DNA from: Streptomyces zhihengii
Lineage (GTDB): Bacteria; Actinomycetota; Actinomycetes; Streptomycetales; Streptomycetaceae
Length of the DNA stretch: 64,000 nt
Direction: 5' to 3'
Assembly: GCF_016919245.1 (NCBI RefSeq)
Contig: NZ_JAFEJA010000001.1
Coordinates: 310,001-374,000 of the forward strand
Position 1 is the stretch's first letter; every line of letters starts with the position of its first letter. The notes beneath the pieces are model-generated. The model was not told the origin of the DNA, ran no database searches, and worked only from the letters and a program-made list of their open reading frames with translations. A program made the translations under genes and the position numbers. Of the stretch, positions 46,508 to 55,462 are shown one piece after another.

Positions 46508-47421
46508 GCACGACCACTCCCGTCGCCGGCCGCCGCAAGGCCGCGCCGGCCGCCGGCACCACCCCCGGCACCCCGCAGGGGCCGCCACGGGCACGGCGGA
46601 CCGCCCTGCTGCCCACCGCGGCCCTCCTGCTGGGAGCCGTCTACTGCCTGCTGCCGGTGGCCTGGGTGCTGGTGGCCGCGACCAAGTCCGGCAGCGAGCT
46701 GTTCTCCACGTTCACCTTCCTGCCCGGCAGCGGTCTGGCGGACAACCTGTCCGACCTCGGTTCCTACCGCGACGGCATCTACTGGCAGTGGATGGCCAAC
46801 TCCGGGCTCTACGCGGGCCTCGGGGCCGTGCTGTCCACGACGGTGTCGGCCGTCTCCGGCTACGCGCTGGCGCTGTACCGCTTCCGCGGCCGTGAGGTGA
46901 TCTTCAACGTGCTCCTCGCGGGCGTGCTGATGCCTCCGGTCATCCTCGCGATCCCCCAGTACCTGCTGATGGCGAAGGCCGATCTGACGGACTCGTACCT
47001 CTCGGTGCTGCTGCCGCTGATCCTCTCCCCGTACGGCGTCTACCTCGGGCGGGTCTACGCCCAGGCCGCCGTGCCGTCCGAACTGGTCGAGGCCGCGCGG
47101 ATGGACGGCGCGGGCGAGTGGCGGATCTTCCTGCGGATCGGCGTCCCGATGATGTCGCCGGGCCTGGTGACGATCTTCCTCTTCCAGTTCGTGGCGATCT
47201 GGAACAACTTCCTGCTCCCCTACATCATGCTGAGCGACGACGGAAAGTTCCCCATGACCGTCGGCCTGTTCACCCTGCTCGCGCAGGGCAGCAACACTCC
47301 GGCCCTCTACACGCTGGTGATCACCGGCGCCCTGCTCGCGATCGTCCCGCTCATCGCCCTCTTCCTGGTCGTCCAGCGGTTCTGGAGCCTCGACCTGCTG
47401 TCGGGGGCCGTAAAGTCATGA
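46504..47421 (+). CDS. Carbohydrate ABC transporter permease (MalG type)
   Basis: 305 residues; ATGA overlap at 46504. The Thr/Ala/Pro-rich cytoplasmic tail (about 35 residues) is followed by six helices. EAA loop: ELVEAARMDGAGEWRIFLRIGVPMMSPGL. Forms the channel with the preceding permease. Ends 25 bp before the LacI gene. Confidence 0.9.
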   Translation: MSTTTPVAGRRKAAPAAGTTPGTPQGPPRARRTALLPTAALLLGAVYCLLPVAWVLVAATKSGSELFSTFTFLPGSGLADNLSDLGSYRDGIYWQWMANSGLYAGLGAVLSTTVSAVSGYALALYRFRGREVIFNVLLAGVLMPPVILAIPQYLLMAKADLTDSYLSVLLPLILSPYGVYLGRVYAQAAVPSELVEAARMDGAGEWRIFLRIGVPMMSPGLVTIFLFQFVAIWNNFLLPYIMLSDDGKFPMTVGLFTLLAQGSNTPALYTLVITGALLAIVPLIALFLVVQRFWSLDLLSGAVKS

Positions 47422-47446
47422 GCTCCGGGGAACGAGGGGAAGCACC

Positions 47447-48475
47447 ATGAACCGCGGCCCAGAGGGCAGGCGCCGGCCGGTCACCATCCACGACGTGGCA
47501 CGCGAGGCCGGGGTGTCGCGCGGCACCGTCTCCCGTGTCCTCAACGGAGGGCACTACGTCAGTCCCGCGGCGCAGACGGCCGTGAACAACGCGATCCGCC
47601 GGACCGGCTACGTGGTCAACCGGCACGCCCGCTCGCTGATCACCGGACGGTCCGACTCGGTGGCCTTCCTGCTCACCGAGCCGCAGGAGCGGTTCTTCGA
47701 GGACCCGAACTTCAATGTGCTGCTGCGTTCCTGCACCCAGGAGCTCGCCTCGCAGGACATCCCGCTGCTGCTGATGATCGCGGGCAACGAGGACGAACGG
47801 CGGCGCAACCTGCGCTACATCCAGGCCGGGCACGTCGACGGGGTGCTGCTGGTCTCCAGCCACTCCGGCGATCCGGTGGCGGGCGAACTGGACGCGGCGG
47901 GCATCCCGGTGGTCGCCTGCGGCAAGCCGATCGGGCAGCAGGCGCGGATCAGCTACGTCGCCGCCGACGACCGGGACGGGGCGCGGCAGATGGTCCGTTT
48001 CCTGTACGAGTCGGGGCGCCGCCGGATCGCCACCGTGTCCGGGCCGCCGGACACGCCCGGCGGTGTGGAACGCCTCGCCGGCTACCGCGAGACGCTCGCC
48101 GAGTGCGGGCTGCCCGTCGACGAGGAGCTGATCGCGACCGGCGACTACAGCCGGGCGAGCGGCGGCCGGGCGGCGGAGCAACTGCTGGAGCGCGCCCCGG
48201 ACATCGACGCGGTGTTCGTCGCCTCCGACCTGATGGCGGACGGTGTGCTGGACGCGCTCGGGCGCGCCGGGCGCTCGGTGCCCGGGGACGTGGCGGTGGG
48301 CGGGTTCGACGACTCGCCGGCCGCGCTGTCCGCGGTGCCCCGGCTCACCACGATCCGCCAGCCGTTCGACCGGATCAGCAAGGAGATGGTGCGCATGCTG
48401 CTGGCCCGGATCGGCGGCGAGGACCCGGCGGCCGTCATCCTCCCGACCGAACTGGTCCGCCGCGAGTCCGCCTGA
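47447..48475 (+). CDS. LacI-family transcriptional regulator of the galactan locus
   Basis: 342 residues; ATG at 47447 with GAGGGGA upstream. HTH at about 9-30 (TIHDVAREAGVSRGTVSRVLNG) and hinge helix, then the periplasmic-binding-like effector domain (SVAFLLTEPQERFFEDPNF, VDGVLLVSSHSGDP, AVFVASDLMADGVLDAL, VAVGGFDDSP). Last gene of the ABC operon, hence autoregulated if it binds the operator at 44191-44204. It probably also controls GH42-GH53. Inducer likely galactose or a galacto-oligosaccharide (inference). Confidence 0.92.
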   Translation: MNRGPEGRRRPVTIHDVAREAGVSRGTVSRVLNGGHYVSPAAQTAVNNAIRRTGYVVNRHARSLITGRSDSVAFLLTEPQERFFEDPNFNVLLRSCTQELASQDIPLLLMIAGNEDERRRNLRYIQAGHVDGVLLVSSHSGDPVAGELDAAGIPVVACGKPIGQQARISYVAADDRDGARQMVRFLYESGRRRIATVSGPPDTPGGVERLAGYRETLAECGLPVDEELIATGDYSRASGGRAAEQLLERAPDIDAVFVASDLMADGVLDALGRAGRSVPGDVAVGGFDDSPAALSAVPRLTTIRQPFDRISKEMVRMLLARIGGEDPAAVILPTELVRRESA

Positions 48476-48511
48476 CGAGCGGGGGGCTGCGCCCCGAAGG
48501 GTGACGTGACA

Positions 48512-48550
48512 CCGGCCCGGGCGCCCCGCGCGGCGGGGCCCCTGGGCCGG
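48512..48550 (+). terminator. Terminator hairpin after the LacI gene
   Basis: 18-nt arms (48512-48529 with 48533-48550), 16 of 18 paired, 3-nt loop, 37 bp past the stop. Confidence 0.6.
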
Positions 48551-48586
48551 GGGCGCGGGCAGGCGGGACGGGTGACCCCGCTGGAC

Positions 48587-48641
48587 GGCCGGCGTCGTGT
48601 CACCGGCCTCAGCGGCCGCGCCCGGTGACACGACGCCGGCC
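48587..48641. terminator. Perfect 20-bp inverted repeat in the lacI-P450 spacer
   Basis: Arms 48587-48606 and 48622-48641 (GGCCGGCGTCGTGTCACCGG and its complement) with a 15-nt loop. It may be a second terminator. The less GC-rich GTCGTGTCAC core could alternatively be a protein-binding site. The remaining spacer to 48891 has a 29-bp direct repeat and a TAGCGT -10-like hexamer at 48807-48812, but no gene. Confidence 0.5.
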
Positions 48642-48669
48642 CCGGACCCCGCGGGGCGGGACCGCGGGG

Positions 48670-48743
48670 CCGGTCATCCCGCCGGGTGGCGACCGCGGGG
48701 GCGGGACCTCGGGACCGGTCATCCCGCCGGGTGGCGACCGCGG
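48670..48743. repeat. 29-bp direct repeat, 45-bp period
   Basis: The sequence beginning CCGGTCATCCCGCCGGGTGG occurs identically at 48670-48698 and 48715-48743, upstream of the P450 gene. Confidence 0.8.
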
Positions 48744-48891
48744 TCCGGTTCTCCGAAGGCCCCGGCGCCGTGAGGCGCCCCCGCATCGGGCGGGTGGGTG
48801 GCGTGTTAGCGTCTGCGCGCGGATTCCGCCGCCGGCCGGGGACCGGACGGGGCGGCCCGTGTCCCCTCCTCACCCCCTCCCCGGACCAGGT

Positions 48892-50169
48892 ATGCCAGAC
48901 CTCCGTGACGCGCTCGGCACGCTCGACCTGTTCGGCGACGACTTCGTGGGCGACCCCCACCCGTGGCTGGACACCCTGCGCGCCGACGCGCCCGTGCACC
49001 TCGACCGCGGCACCGGGCTGTGGCTGGTCAGCCGGCACGCCGACATCCGGCAGGTGCTCCTCGACACCGGCGCCTTCCGCCCGGACAACGCCCAGCAGGC
49101 CGTGACCCGCCTGCCCACGGCCACGCTGCGGGTCCTCGCCCGGGCCGGTTTCGGCCTGCCGCCGGCGCTGGCGAACAACGGCACGGACAGCCACCCCGGG
49201 CTGCGCCGGGTGGTGACGCGCTTCTTCAACGCGCAGCGGGTCGCGGCCGCGGTGCCCGTGATCGGACGCGTCGCCGGCGAACTGCTGGCGGCCGCCGCCG
49301 GCGACCTGCGGGAGACGGGCCGGTCCGAGCTGTTCACCGGCTTCGCCCAGGTGCTGCCCTGCCGGGTCCTGATGGAGCTGCTGGGCATCACGGGCGTCGA
49401 CCCGGCCACCCTGATCCGCTGGAGCGACGCCTCGCTGGAACTCTTCTGGGGCCGCCCCTCCCCCGAGCGACAGCTCGAACTCGCCGCCCACGCCGGGGCG
49501 TTCCACCGCTGGCTCACCTCGGCGGTGCACGACGCCCGGCGCGCGGCGCCGGATTCGTTCATCGGGGCGCTCACCCGGCACCGGGGCCCCGACGGGGAGC
49601 CCGTGGACACCGCCACGGTCGTCGCCGCCTGCTTCTTCGTCTTCGTCGCCGGGCAGTCCACCACCGGCCAGCTCATCTCCACCGTGCTGCGCCGGGCGCT
49701 GGCCGAACCGGGGCTGTGGCCGCGCCTGGCGCACGAGGACGGACTCGCCGAGGGCTGGGTGGAGGAGGTGCTGCGGCGGGAGCCGCCGGTGACCACCTGG
49801 CGCCGGATCGCCGCCCGCCCGGCCGCGGTCGGCGGCACCACGGTGCCCGGCGGCGCGCACCTGCTGCTGATGCTGATGGGCAGCGGATCGGACCCGGCGG
49901 TCTTCCCGGAGCCCGGACGCATGTGCCCGCACCGGCCCGAGGTCCGTCACCACCTGGCGTTCGGCGCGGGCCGCCACCGCTGCCCCGGCGCCTCCCTGGC
50001 GCGCACCGAGGCCGCGGTCGCGCTGCGCGCGGCCGCCCGCGTCCTGCCGGCCGTGTCCCTGGAGGGCGGCGCGCCGATGCTGGGGCTGCTCTCCTTCCGG
50101 GCGCCGCTGCGGGTGGGCGTACGGGCGGACCGGGCCCCCGCCGCCGCCGGCGGCCCGCGTCAGGCCTGA
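48892..50169 (+). CDS. Cytochrome P450
   Basis: 425 residues; ATG at 48892 (weak ribosome site CAGGT). I-helix oxygen-activation motif A-G-Q-S-T-T (253-258), K-helix E-V-L-R (292-295) and heme-binding FGAGRHRCPG with ligand Cys364. Soluble class I bacterial type needing a ferredoxin and reductase encoded elsewhere; none is in the window. The region before the heme loop, PGRMCPHRPEVRHHLAFG, differs from the usual FDPxRxP but keeps the arrangement. No biosynthetic partner genes adjoin, so the substrate is unknown. Its 3' end overlaps the convergent GNAT gene by 10 bp. Confidence 0.93.
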   Translation: MPDLRDALGTLDLFGDDFVGDPHPWLDTLRADAPVHLDRGTGLWLVSRHADIRQVLLDTGAFRPDNAQQAVTRLPTATLRVLARAGFGLPPALANNGTDSHPGLRRVVTRFFNAQRVAAAVPVIGRVAGELLAAAAGDLRETGRSELFTGFAQVLPCRVLMELLGITGVDPATLIRWSDASLELFWGRPSPERQLELAAHAGAFHRWLTSAVHDARRAAPDSFIGALTRHRGPDGEPVDTATVVAACFFVFVAGQSTTGQLISTVLRRALAEPGLWPRLAHEDGLAEGWVEEVLRREPPVTTWRRIAARPAAVGGTTVPGGAHLLLMLMGSGSDPAVFPEPGRMCPHRPEVRHHLAFGAGRHRCPGASLARTEAAVALRAAARVLPAVSLEGGAPMLGLLSFRAPLRVGVRADRAPAAAGGPRQA

Positions 50170-50480
50170 GCGGCCGTCAGTCCGAAACGCGCGTGCTGGG
50201 CCACGGGCACCAGGTCCGCGTACTCGGGGTGCTTGCCGATCCAGCCGCGGAAGAACGGGCAGTAGGGCAGCACGGTGAGCTCCTGCGCGCGGGCCGTGTC
50301 GAGGGCCTCCCGGGCGAGCCGGCCGGCGAGTCCGCGCCCCTCGAAGCGCGGGTCGATCTCGGTGTGGATGAAGGCGATCTCGTTCTCGTACCGGTGGTAC
50401 TCGGCGAAGCCCGCCTGCTCCTCGTCCGCGAAGATCTCGAAGCGCGACAGTTCCGGATTGTCGCCGACACGGATGTCCAT
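50160..50480 (-). CDS. Small GNAT N-acetyltransferase (YjdJ-like)
   Basis: 106 residues; ATG at 50480 with AGGAGGA upstream. Compact GNAT fold: NEIAFIHTEIDPRFEGRGLAGRLAREALDTARA contains the acetyl-CoA pyrophosphate loop (RGLAGRL), then LTVLPYCPFFRGWIGKHPEY. This matches the Gcn5-related YjdJ group (PF14542), which may acetylate small molecules or proteins. Substrate unknown. Confidence 0.88.
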   Translation of the reverse strand: MDIRVGDNPELSRFEIFADEEQAGFAEYHRYENEIAFIHTEIDPRFEGRGLAGRLAREALDTARAQELTVLPYCPFFRGWIGKHPEYADLVPVAQHARFGLTAAQA

Positions 50481-50648
50481 GGTTCCTCCTGCTGCTCACG
50501 AGCCCCGTCGATGATCACCGGGGCGCCGTGCAGCATCATGGCCCATGCGGGTCGCCCGGCGCGACGCGCACCGGGTTCCGGGGCACCGGGACCGGATCGC
50601 ACACGGGTCGGGCGCACGGGGCGCCGCGACGGAAGGCGGGTCGGCACC

Positions 50649-50996
50649 ATGGACATCCAGCACTTCGAGCGCATCAGCGCGTTCGTCGAGGCACGGCTGC
50701 GGCCGCTGTTCGACGCGGAGACCGGCAGCGACCACGGCTTCGGGATGGACGACACCTCGCGTGCCCTGCGCGCCCTCCTCAACACCGTGCGCGCCGCGGC
50801 GGCGGTCCGGGGGATCGCGGCCGGCCGCGACGACGCGGACCCGGCCACCCGTGCCGTCGTCGACCAGGCGCTGGAGCACAACTGGGACGTGCTGCGCGGT
50901 GTGGCCCGCAACTGGGAGGACCACCCGGACTTCCTCAAGGAGTTCAAGCGCCACGCCTGGGAGCTCGAAGCGGACACCCCGGCGCCGGCGGCCTGA
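50649..50996 (+). CDS. Conserved-looking small protein, unknown function
   Basis: 115 residues from ATG at 50649 (GTG three codons earlier is possible). Soluble, mostly helical, acidic and Arg-rich: MDIQHFERISAFVEARLRPL, EHNWDVLRGVARNWEDHPDFLKEFKRHAWE. The pattern of spaced Trp/His/Asp residues near the C-terminus looks conserved, but I cannot name the family. Followed by an imperfect hairpin at about 51002-51043. Confidence 0.65.
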   Translation: MDIQHFERISAFVEARLRPLFDAETGSDHGFGMDDTSRALRALLNTVRAAAAVRGIAAGRDDADPATRAVVDQALEHNWDVLRGVARNWEDHPDFLKEFKRHAWELEADTPAPAA

Positions 50997-51177
50997 GGCG
51001 GCCGCCCCCGTGGGGCCCGCGCACCGGGGGCCTCACGGGGCGGGGCGGCGGGCCTCGGCGCGGACCTGCGGACGGCCCGGCCCGCCCCTCCGGCCACACT
51101 GCGGTGAAATGCCCCTTATGTAGAATTCGCACCGTCTGTGATTTGGCATCCGGTGTCGGAAAGGGCAGGGCACGCAC

Positions 51178-53214
51178 ATGGCGGACCCTTCGGACCTCAT
51201 GCGCCGGGCCGCACGCGTCCTGCGTGCCCGGGACCCGCTGGAGATGCTCGGCGCGCTGACCGCCGACGGCGGCCTGCCCGCCGGGCGCACCCGTCTCTGG
51301 GTGGGGCGCGGGCCGGCCCTGGAGCCCTTTCCCCCGGCCCCGCCCGGCGACGACCCCCTCGACGCGGCGGCCCGCGAGGTCGTGCGGACGGGGGGCCCGC
51401 GGCTGGTGGACACCGCCCGCGGGCCGGCCCTGGTGCTGCCGCTGACCGTCGAGGGCCAGCGGTGCGGGGCGCTCGCCGCCGGTCTGGAGGAGGGCGAGGA
51501 CCCCTACGCCGGGGCCGTCTTCGAGGGCCTCGCCCTGCTGGCCGAGAGCTGCGCCCTCGGGCTGTGGAACCAGGCCCGGACGGGACCGCTCACCGCCGCG
51601 ATGGACGCCGCCGCGGCGGGCATCTTCGCCTGGGACTTCTCGGCGGACAACGTCTTCTGGGACGAGCGCACCTGCGCCGTCTACGGAGTGGACCCGAAGG
51701 TCTTCGACGGCCGGGGCGACACGTTCTTCGCCCTGCTGCACCCCGAGGACGTCCCCGTGCTCCAGGCCGCGATCGCCCAGGTCACCGAGGCCGCGCTCAC
51801 ACCCCCGGGGGCGGGCGTCACGGGCGATCCCGGCCGCTACCGCCTCCAGTACCGGGTCGTCCACCCCGACGGCAGCGTGCACCACGTCACCGAGTGCGGC
51901 CGGGTCGTCCTCGACGAGCAGGGCCGCCCGGCACGGGCGCTCGGGGTGGTCTACGAGGCCGGCGCCGACCTCCCCGCGGCCGGCCGCGGCCCCGGCGCCG
52001 AGGCCGACCCGTCCTCCCGCAACTCCCTGCTCTTCACACTGACCCGGGCGCTGTCCAAGGCGGTCACGGTCGAGGACGTCACGCGGGTGATGACGGATGT
52101 GGCGCGGCCCGCGCTCGGGGCGGAGAACCTGCTGCTCGGCATCATGGAGAGCGGCCATCTGGAGATCGTCGGCGAGAGCCGGATCGCCCCCGCCCTGGAG
52201 CATCTGCGGGTGCCCGCGCTGGACGTGATGGCGTTCGCGGCGACCCGGGAGGAGCCGCTGTTCATCGAGGACCTGACCCGGCACGCCGAGCACGGGGTGC
52301 CCGGTCTCGCGCTCGTCGGCGAGCTGCCCTCGCGCTCGTGGGTGGTGCTCTCGCTGGGGTCCGCCGACCACGCCACCGGGGCCTGCCTGATCTCGTTCGC
52401 CGGACCGCGGCTGTTCGACGCCGCGGAGCGCACCTTCTTCACGGCCGTGGCCGTGATCCTCACCCAGACCCTGGAGCGCGCGCGGCTCTTCGACACGCAG
52501 CACCAGCGCGCCACCGACCTCCAGCAGGCGATGCTGCCCCGCCGGCTGCCCGTGCTGCCGAGTCTCAGCGCGCAGTCCCGCTATCTGCCCGGCACCCGCG
52601 GCATGCGCATCGGCGGCGACTGGTACGACGTCCTCCCGCTGGACGACGGCACGGCCGCCCTGGTGATCGGGGATGTCCAGGGGCACGACGCCCACGCCTC
52701 GGCGGTGATGGGGCAGCTCCGGGTGGCGCTGCGCGCGTGCGCCGAGTCGGGCCTGGCGCCCGGCGCGCTGCTCGGCAAGGTCAACCGGGTGCTGTGCGAC
52801 CTCGACACGGACCGGTTCGCCACCTGCGCCTATCTCGTGCTCAGCCCGGTCGACGGCGTGCTGCGCGGGGCCCGGGCCGGCCATCCGCAGCCGCTGCGGG
52901 TGCGGCCGGAGACCATCACCGAGGTGGAGCTGGCCGGCGGCCCGCCGCTGGGGGTGGACCCCTCGGCCCGCTATCCGACGACCGTCTCCGCGCTCGGCCC
53001 CCTGGACACCCTGCTGCTCTTCACCGACGGCCTCGTCGAGCGCAGGGACGCCGACATCGACGTCAGCGTGCGCAGGATGATGGACGGCATCCTGGACTGG
53101 AGCCGGGGCGCCGGAGACATCGACCTGACCGCCCTGACGGACTTCCTGACACTGCGGGACGACCCGGGGCGCATCGACGACGTGGCCCTGCTCGCCGTCC
53201 GCCGCACACCGTGA
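51178..53214 (+). CDS. PAS/GAF-SpoIIE protein phosphatase (PP2C type)
   Basis: 678 residues; ATG at 51178. Domains in order: a short GAF-like region (about 35-125), a PAS domain (about 138-265: AAAAGIFAWDFSADNVFWDERTCAVYG, LHPEDVPVLQAAI), a GAF domain (about 285-430: FTLTRALSKAVTVEDVTRVM) and a C-terminal SpoIIE phosphatase (about 450-675). Metal-binding motifs are intact: IGGDWYDVLPL (Asp481), IGDVQGHDAHA (Asp499), LLFTDGLVERRD and RIDDVALLAV. Such proteins dephosphorylate anti-sigma-factor antagonists in partner-switching circuits. Cytoplasmic. Followed by a second, diverged member. Confidence 0.9.
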   Translation: MADPSDLMRRAARVLRARDPLEMLGALTADGGLPAGRTRLWVGRGPALEPFPPAPPGDDPLDAAAREVVRTGGPRLVDTARGPALVLPLTVEGQRCGALAAGLEEGEDPYAGAVFEGLALLAESCALGLWNQARTGPLTAAMDAAAAGIFAWDFSADNVFWDERTCAVYGVDPKVFDGRGDTFFALLHPEDVPVLQAAIAQVTEAALTPPGAGVTGDPGRYRLQYRVVHPDGSVHHVTECGRVVLDEQGRPARALGVVYEAGADLPAAGRGPGAEADPSSRNSLLFTLTRALSKAVTVEDVTRVMTDVARPALGAENLLLGIMESGHLEIVGESRIAPALEHLRVPALDVMAFAATREEPLFIEDLTRHAEHGVPGLALVGELPSRSWVVLSLGSADHATGACLISFAGPRLFDAAERTFFTAVAVILTQTLERARLFDTQHQRATDLQQAMLPRRLPVLPSLSAQSRYLPGTRGMRIGGDWYDVLPLDDGTAALVIGDVQGHDAHASAVMGQLRVALRACAESGLAPGALLGKVNRVLCDLDTDRFATCAYLVLSPVDGVLRGARAGHPQPLRVRPETITEVELAGGPPLGVDPSARYPTTVSALGPLDTLLLFTDGLVERRDADIDVSVRRMMDGILDWSRGAGDIDLTALTDFLTLRDDPGRIDDVALLAVRRTP

Positions 53215-53320
53215 CGGCGCCCGGCCCGGGAGCTCCCGACAGGCGGGGGACGGACGGCGGCACTAGGTTGGGCCACCGATCCCGCTGTACGCGACCCGTG
53301 CGCCGGAGGGCGGTGGAGAA

Positions 53321-55393
53321 GTGACCGTGGACCCCCTCGACTCCGTGCTGCTGGACGCCCTGTCCAACGGGAGCGGTGTCCGGCTGTACGCGCTCGACGA
53401 CGACCTGCGGATCGTCCGCGCCGCCGCGTCCCGCAACGGCGGCGACGGGGACGCGGGCGAGGAGGCGCAGTCGCCGGTCGGCCGGCGCTTCTCCGACGTC
53501 TACCCCCTCGGCGACGGGCCCGCGGACATGGAACGGCTGCTGGCGGAGGTCGTCCGCGGGCAGGTCCGGGTCAGGCGCAACCTGCGGGGCCGCCGCGCCC
53601 TCGCACCGGATCACGACGGGACGCGCATCTACTCGCTCTCCTTCCACCCGCTCGGCGACGCGGCCACCCGCCCGGCGCGGGCCGAGCGGATCGCCGTCCT
53701 CGTCGCCGACGTCACCGAGCGGGAGTGCGCCCGGGAGCGCGCGGCATCGCTGGACGCCGTGCGGGAGCGGGTGGGCCAGTCGCTGGACCTCGCCGCGACC
53801 TGCGAGGACCTGGTGCACGCGGTGGTGCCCGGCTTCGCCGACATCGCGGTGGTCGAGATCGTCGACGAGGTGCTGCGGGGCGCACAGGCCCCCGAGGGCC
53901 CGCTCGGGCGGGACACCCCGCTGCGGCGGACCGCGTTCGCCGGACCGCCCGACGGGGGGCCGGCGCACCCCGTCGGGGACGTGCGCGGCATGCCGCACCC
54001 CTCGCCGTACAGCCTGGCGCTGTCCGACCTGCGCCCCCGGCTGCTGGAGGTCGGCCCCGACAGCGAGTGGCTGGCCGGTGACCCCTCGCGCGCCCGGTCC
54101 ATCGCGGAGTACGGCTCCCACTCGCTGATCGTCCTCCCGCTGACGCTGCGCGGGACCGTCCTCGGGCTGCTCAGCCTGTACCGGCGGGGCGGGAGTCCCG
54201 CCTACACGCAGGAGGACGTCGGCTTCGCGACGACGCTCGCCGCCCACACGGCGGTCTCCATCGACAACGCGCGCCGTTACCAGCGGGAGCACACGATCGC
54301 CTCCACCGTGCAGCGGCGGCTCCTCCCGCCGGACGCGGAGTCCCGCGCCTTGGTCTCCGTGGAGGCCGTGCACGCCTACCTGCCGGGACGCAACAGCGGC
54401 TGCTGGTTCGACACCATCCCGCTCTCCGGGGCGCGGACCGCGCTGGTCGTCGGCGAGGTGAAGGGCCACGGGATCCAGACGGCGGCGGTGATGGGGCAGC
54501 TCCGCACGGCCGTGCAGACGCTCTCCGCGCTCGACCTCGAACCGGACGAGCTGATGGCGCGGCTGAACGACACCGCGCGGGTCCTGGACCGCGAGCGCAA
54601 CGCCCGGCCGCGGGGCGACGAGCCGTCCGAACCGCTGGAGGCGGCCTGCCTCTACGCGGTCTACGACCCCTTCAGCCGCCGCTGCACCATGGCCCGTTCC
54701 GGACACCCCGTGCCGGTGGTGGTGACCCCGGACGGGCAGGTGGACGCGCTGTACGTGCCCGAGGGCCCGCCACTGGCCTCGGCCGACCGCGCGCCGTTCG
54801 GCACCCTGTCCACCGAGCTGGAGCCCGGTTCCCTGCTGGTGCTGTACAGCGGGAGCCGGGGCCTGCTCGACAAGACGGGCACCCGGCCGGTGGGCGAGGT
54901 GCTCGCCGCACCGGACCGGCCGCTGCGCGACGTGTGCGACGCGCTGGTCTACAACTTCCCGGCACCCGAACTCGACGGCGCGGTCGTGCTCCTCGCCCGG
55001 ACCGGCTCGTTCGCCTCCGAGCACCAGGCGACCTGGGAACTGGCCCACGACCTGCGGGACCCGGCGGCCGCGCGTGCGCTGGCCCGGGAGCGGCTCACGG
55101 CCTGGCGGCTGCCGGAGGACACCGTCCAGACGGTGGAGCTGGTGGTGAGCGAGCTGGTGACGAACGCGGTGCGTTACGGGACGGCTCCGGTGACCCTGCG
55201 GCTGATCCGCACCGCTTCGCTGACCTGCGAGGTCCACGACACCAGCCGCAGCGCCCCGCATCTGCGGCACGCGCAGACGGTCGACGAGGGCGGCCGGGGG
55301 CTGTTCATCGTCTCCCAGCTCGCCTCCTCCTGGGGCACCCGGTACACCCGCGAGGGCAAGACGATCTGGGCCGAGATCCCCCTGCCCTCCTGA
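53321..55393 (+). CDS. SpoIIE-like protein with degenerate phosphatase and intact GHKL kinase domain
   Basis: 690 residues from GTG at 53321 (GGAGGG 10 nt upstream). PAS-like N-terminus (about 15-130), GAF domain (about 150-320), SpoIIE-type domain (about 330-555) and HATPase_c anti-sigma-like kinase (about 575-690). Phosphatase motifs are damaged. GGDWFD is SGCWFD (Cys361 for the first Asp), GDVxGHG is GEVKGHG (Glu379), TDGLxE is SGSRGL (510-515) and DDVALL is DGAVVLL. The scaffold between is well kept (AVMGQLRTAV, MARSGHPVPV). The kinase motifs are intact: N box ELVTNAVRYG and G box DEGGRGLFIVS. It is likely a pseudophosphatase sensor with kinase output (inference). Confidence 0.87.
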   Translation: MTVDPLDSVLLDALSNGSGVRLYALDDDLRIVRAAASRNGGDGDAGEEAQSPVGRRFSDVYPLGDGPADMERLLAEVVRGQVRVRRNLRGRRALAPDHDGTRIYSLSFHPLGDAATRPARAERIAVLVADVTERECARERAASLDAVRERVGQSLDLAATCEDLVHAVVPGFADIAVVEIVDEVLRGAQAPEGPLGRDTPLRRTAFAGPPDGGPAHPVGDVRGMPHPSPYSLALSDLRPRLLEVGPDSEWLAGDPSRARSIAEYGSHSLIVLPLTLRGTVLGLLSLYRRGGSPAYTQEDVGFATTLAAHTAVSIDNARRYQREHTIASTVQRRLLPPDAESRALVSVEAVHAYLPGRNSGCWFDTIPLSGARTALVVGEVKGHGIQTAAVMGQLRTAVQTLSALDLEPDELMARLNDTARVLDRERNARPRGDEPSEPLEAACLYAVYDPFSRRCTMARSGHPVPVVVTPDGQVDALYVPEGPPLASADRAPFGTLSTELEPGSLLVLYSGSRGLLDKTGTRPVGEVLAAPDRPLRDVCDALVYNFPAPELDGAVVLLARTGSFASEHQATWELAHDLRDPAAARALARERLTAWRLPEDTVQTVELVVSELVTNAVRYGTAPVTLRLIRTASLTCEVHDTSRSAPHLRHAQTVDEGGRGLFIVSQLASSWGTRYTREGKTIWAEIPLPS

Positions 55394-55462
55394 GCTGCCC
55401 TGCTGAGCCGCCCCGCGGGGCCGCGGGCCGCGCGGCGCGGCCCGGGAGCGCACACTGGAGGC

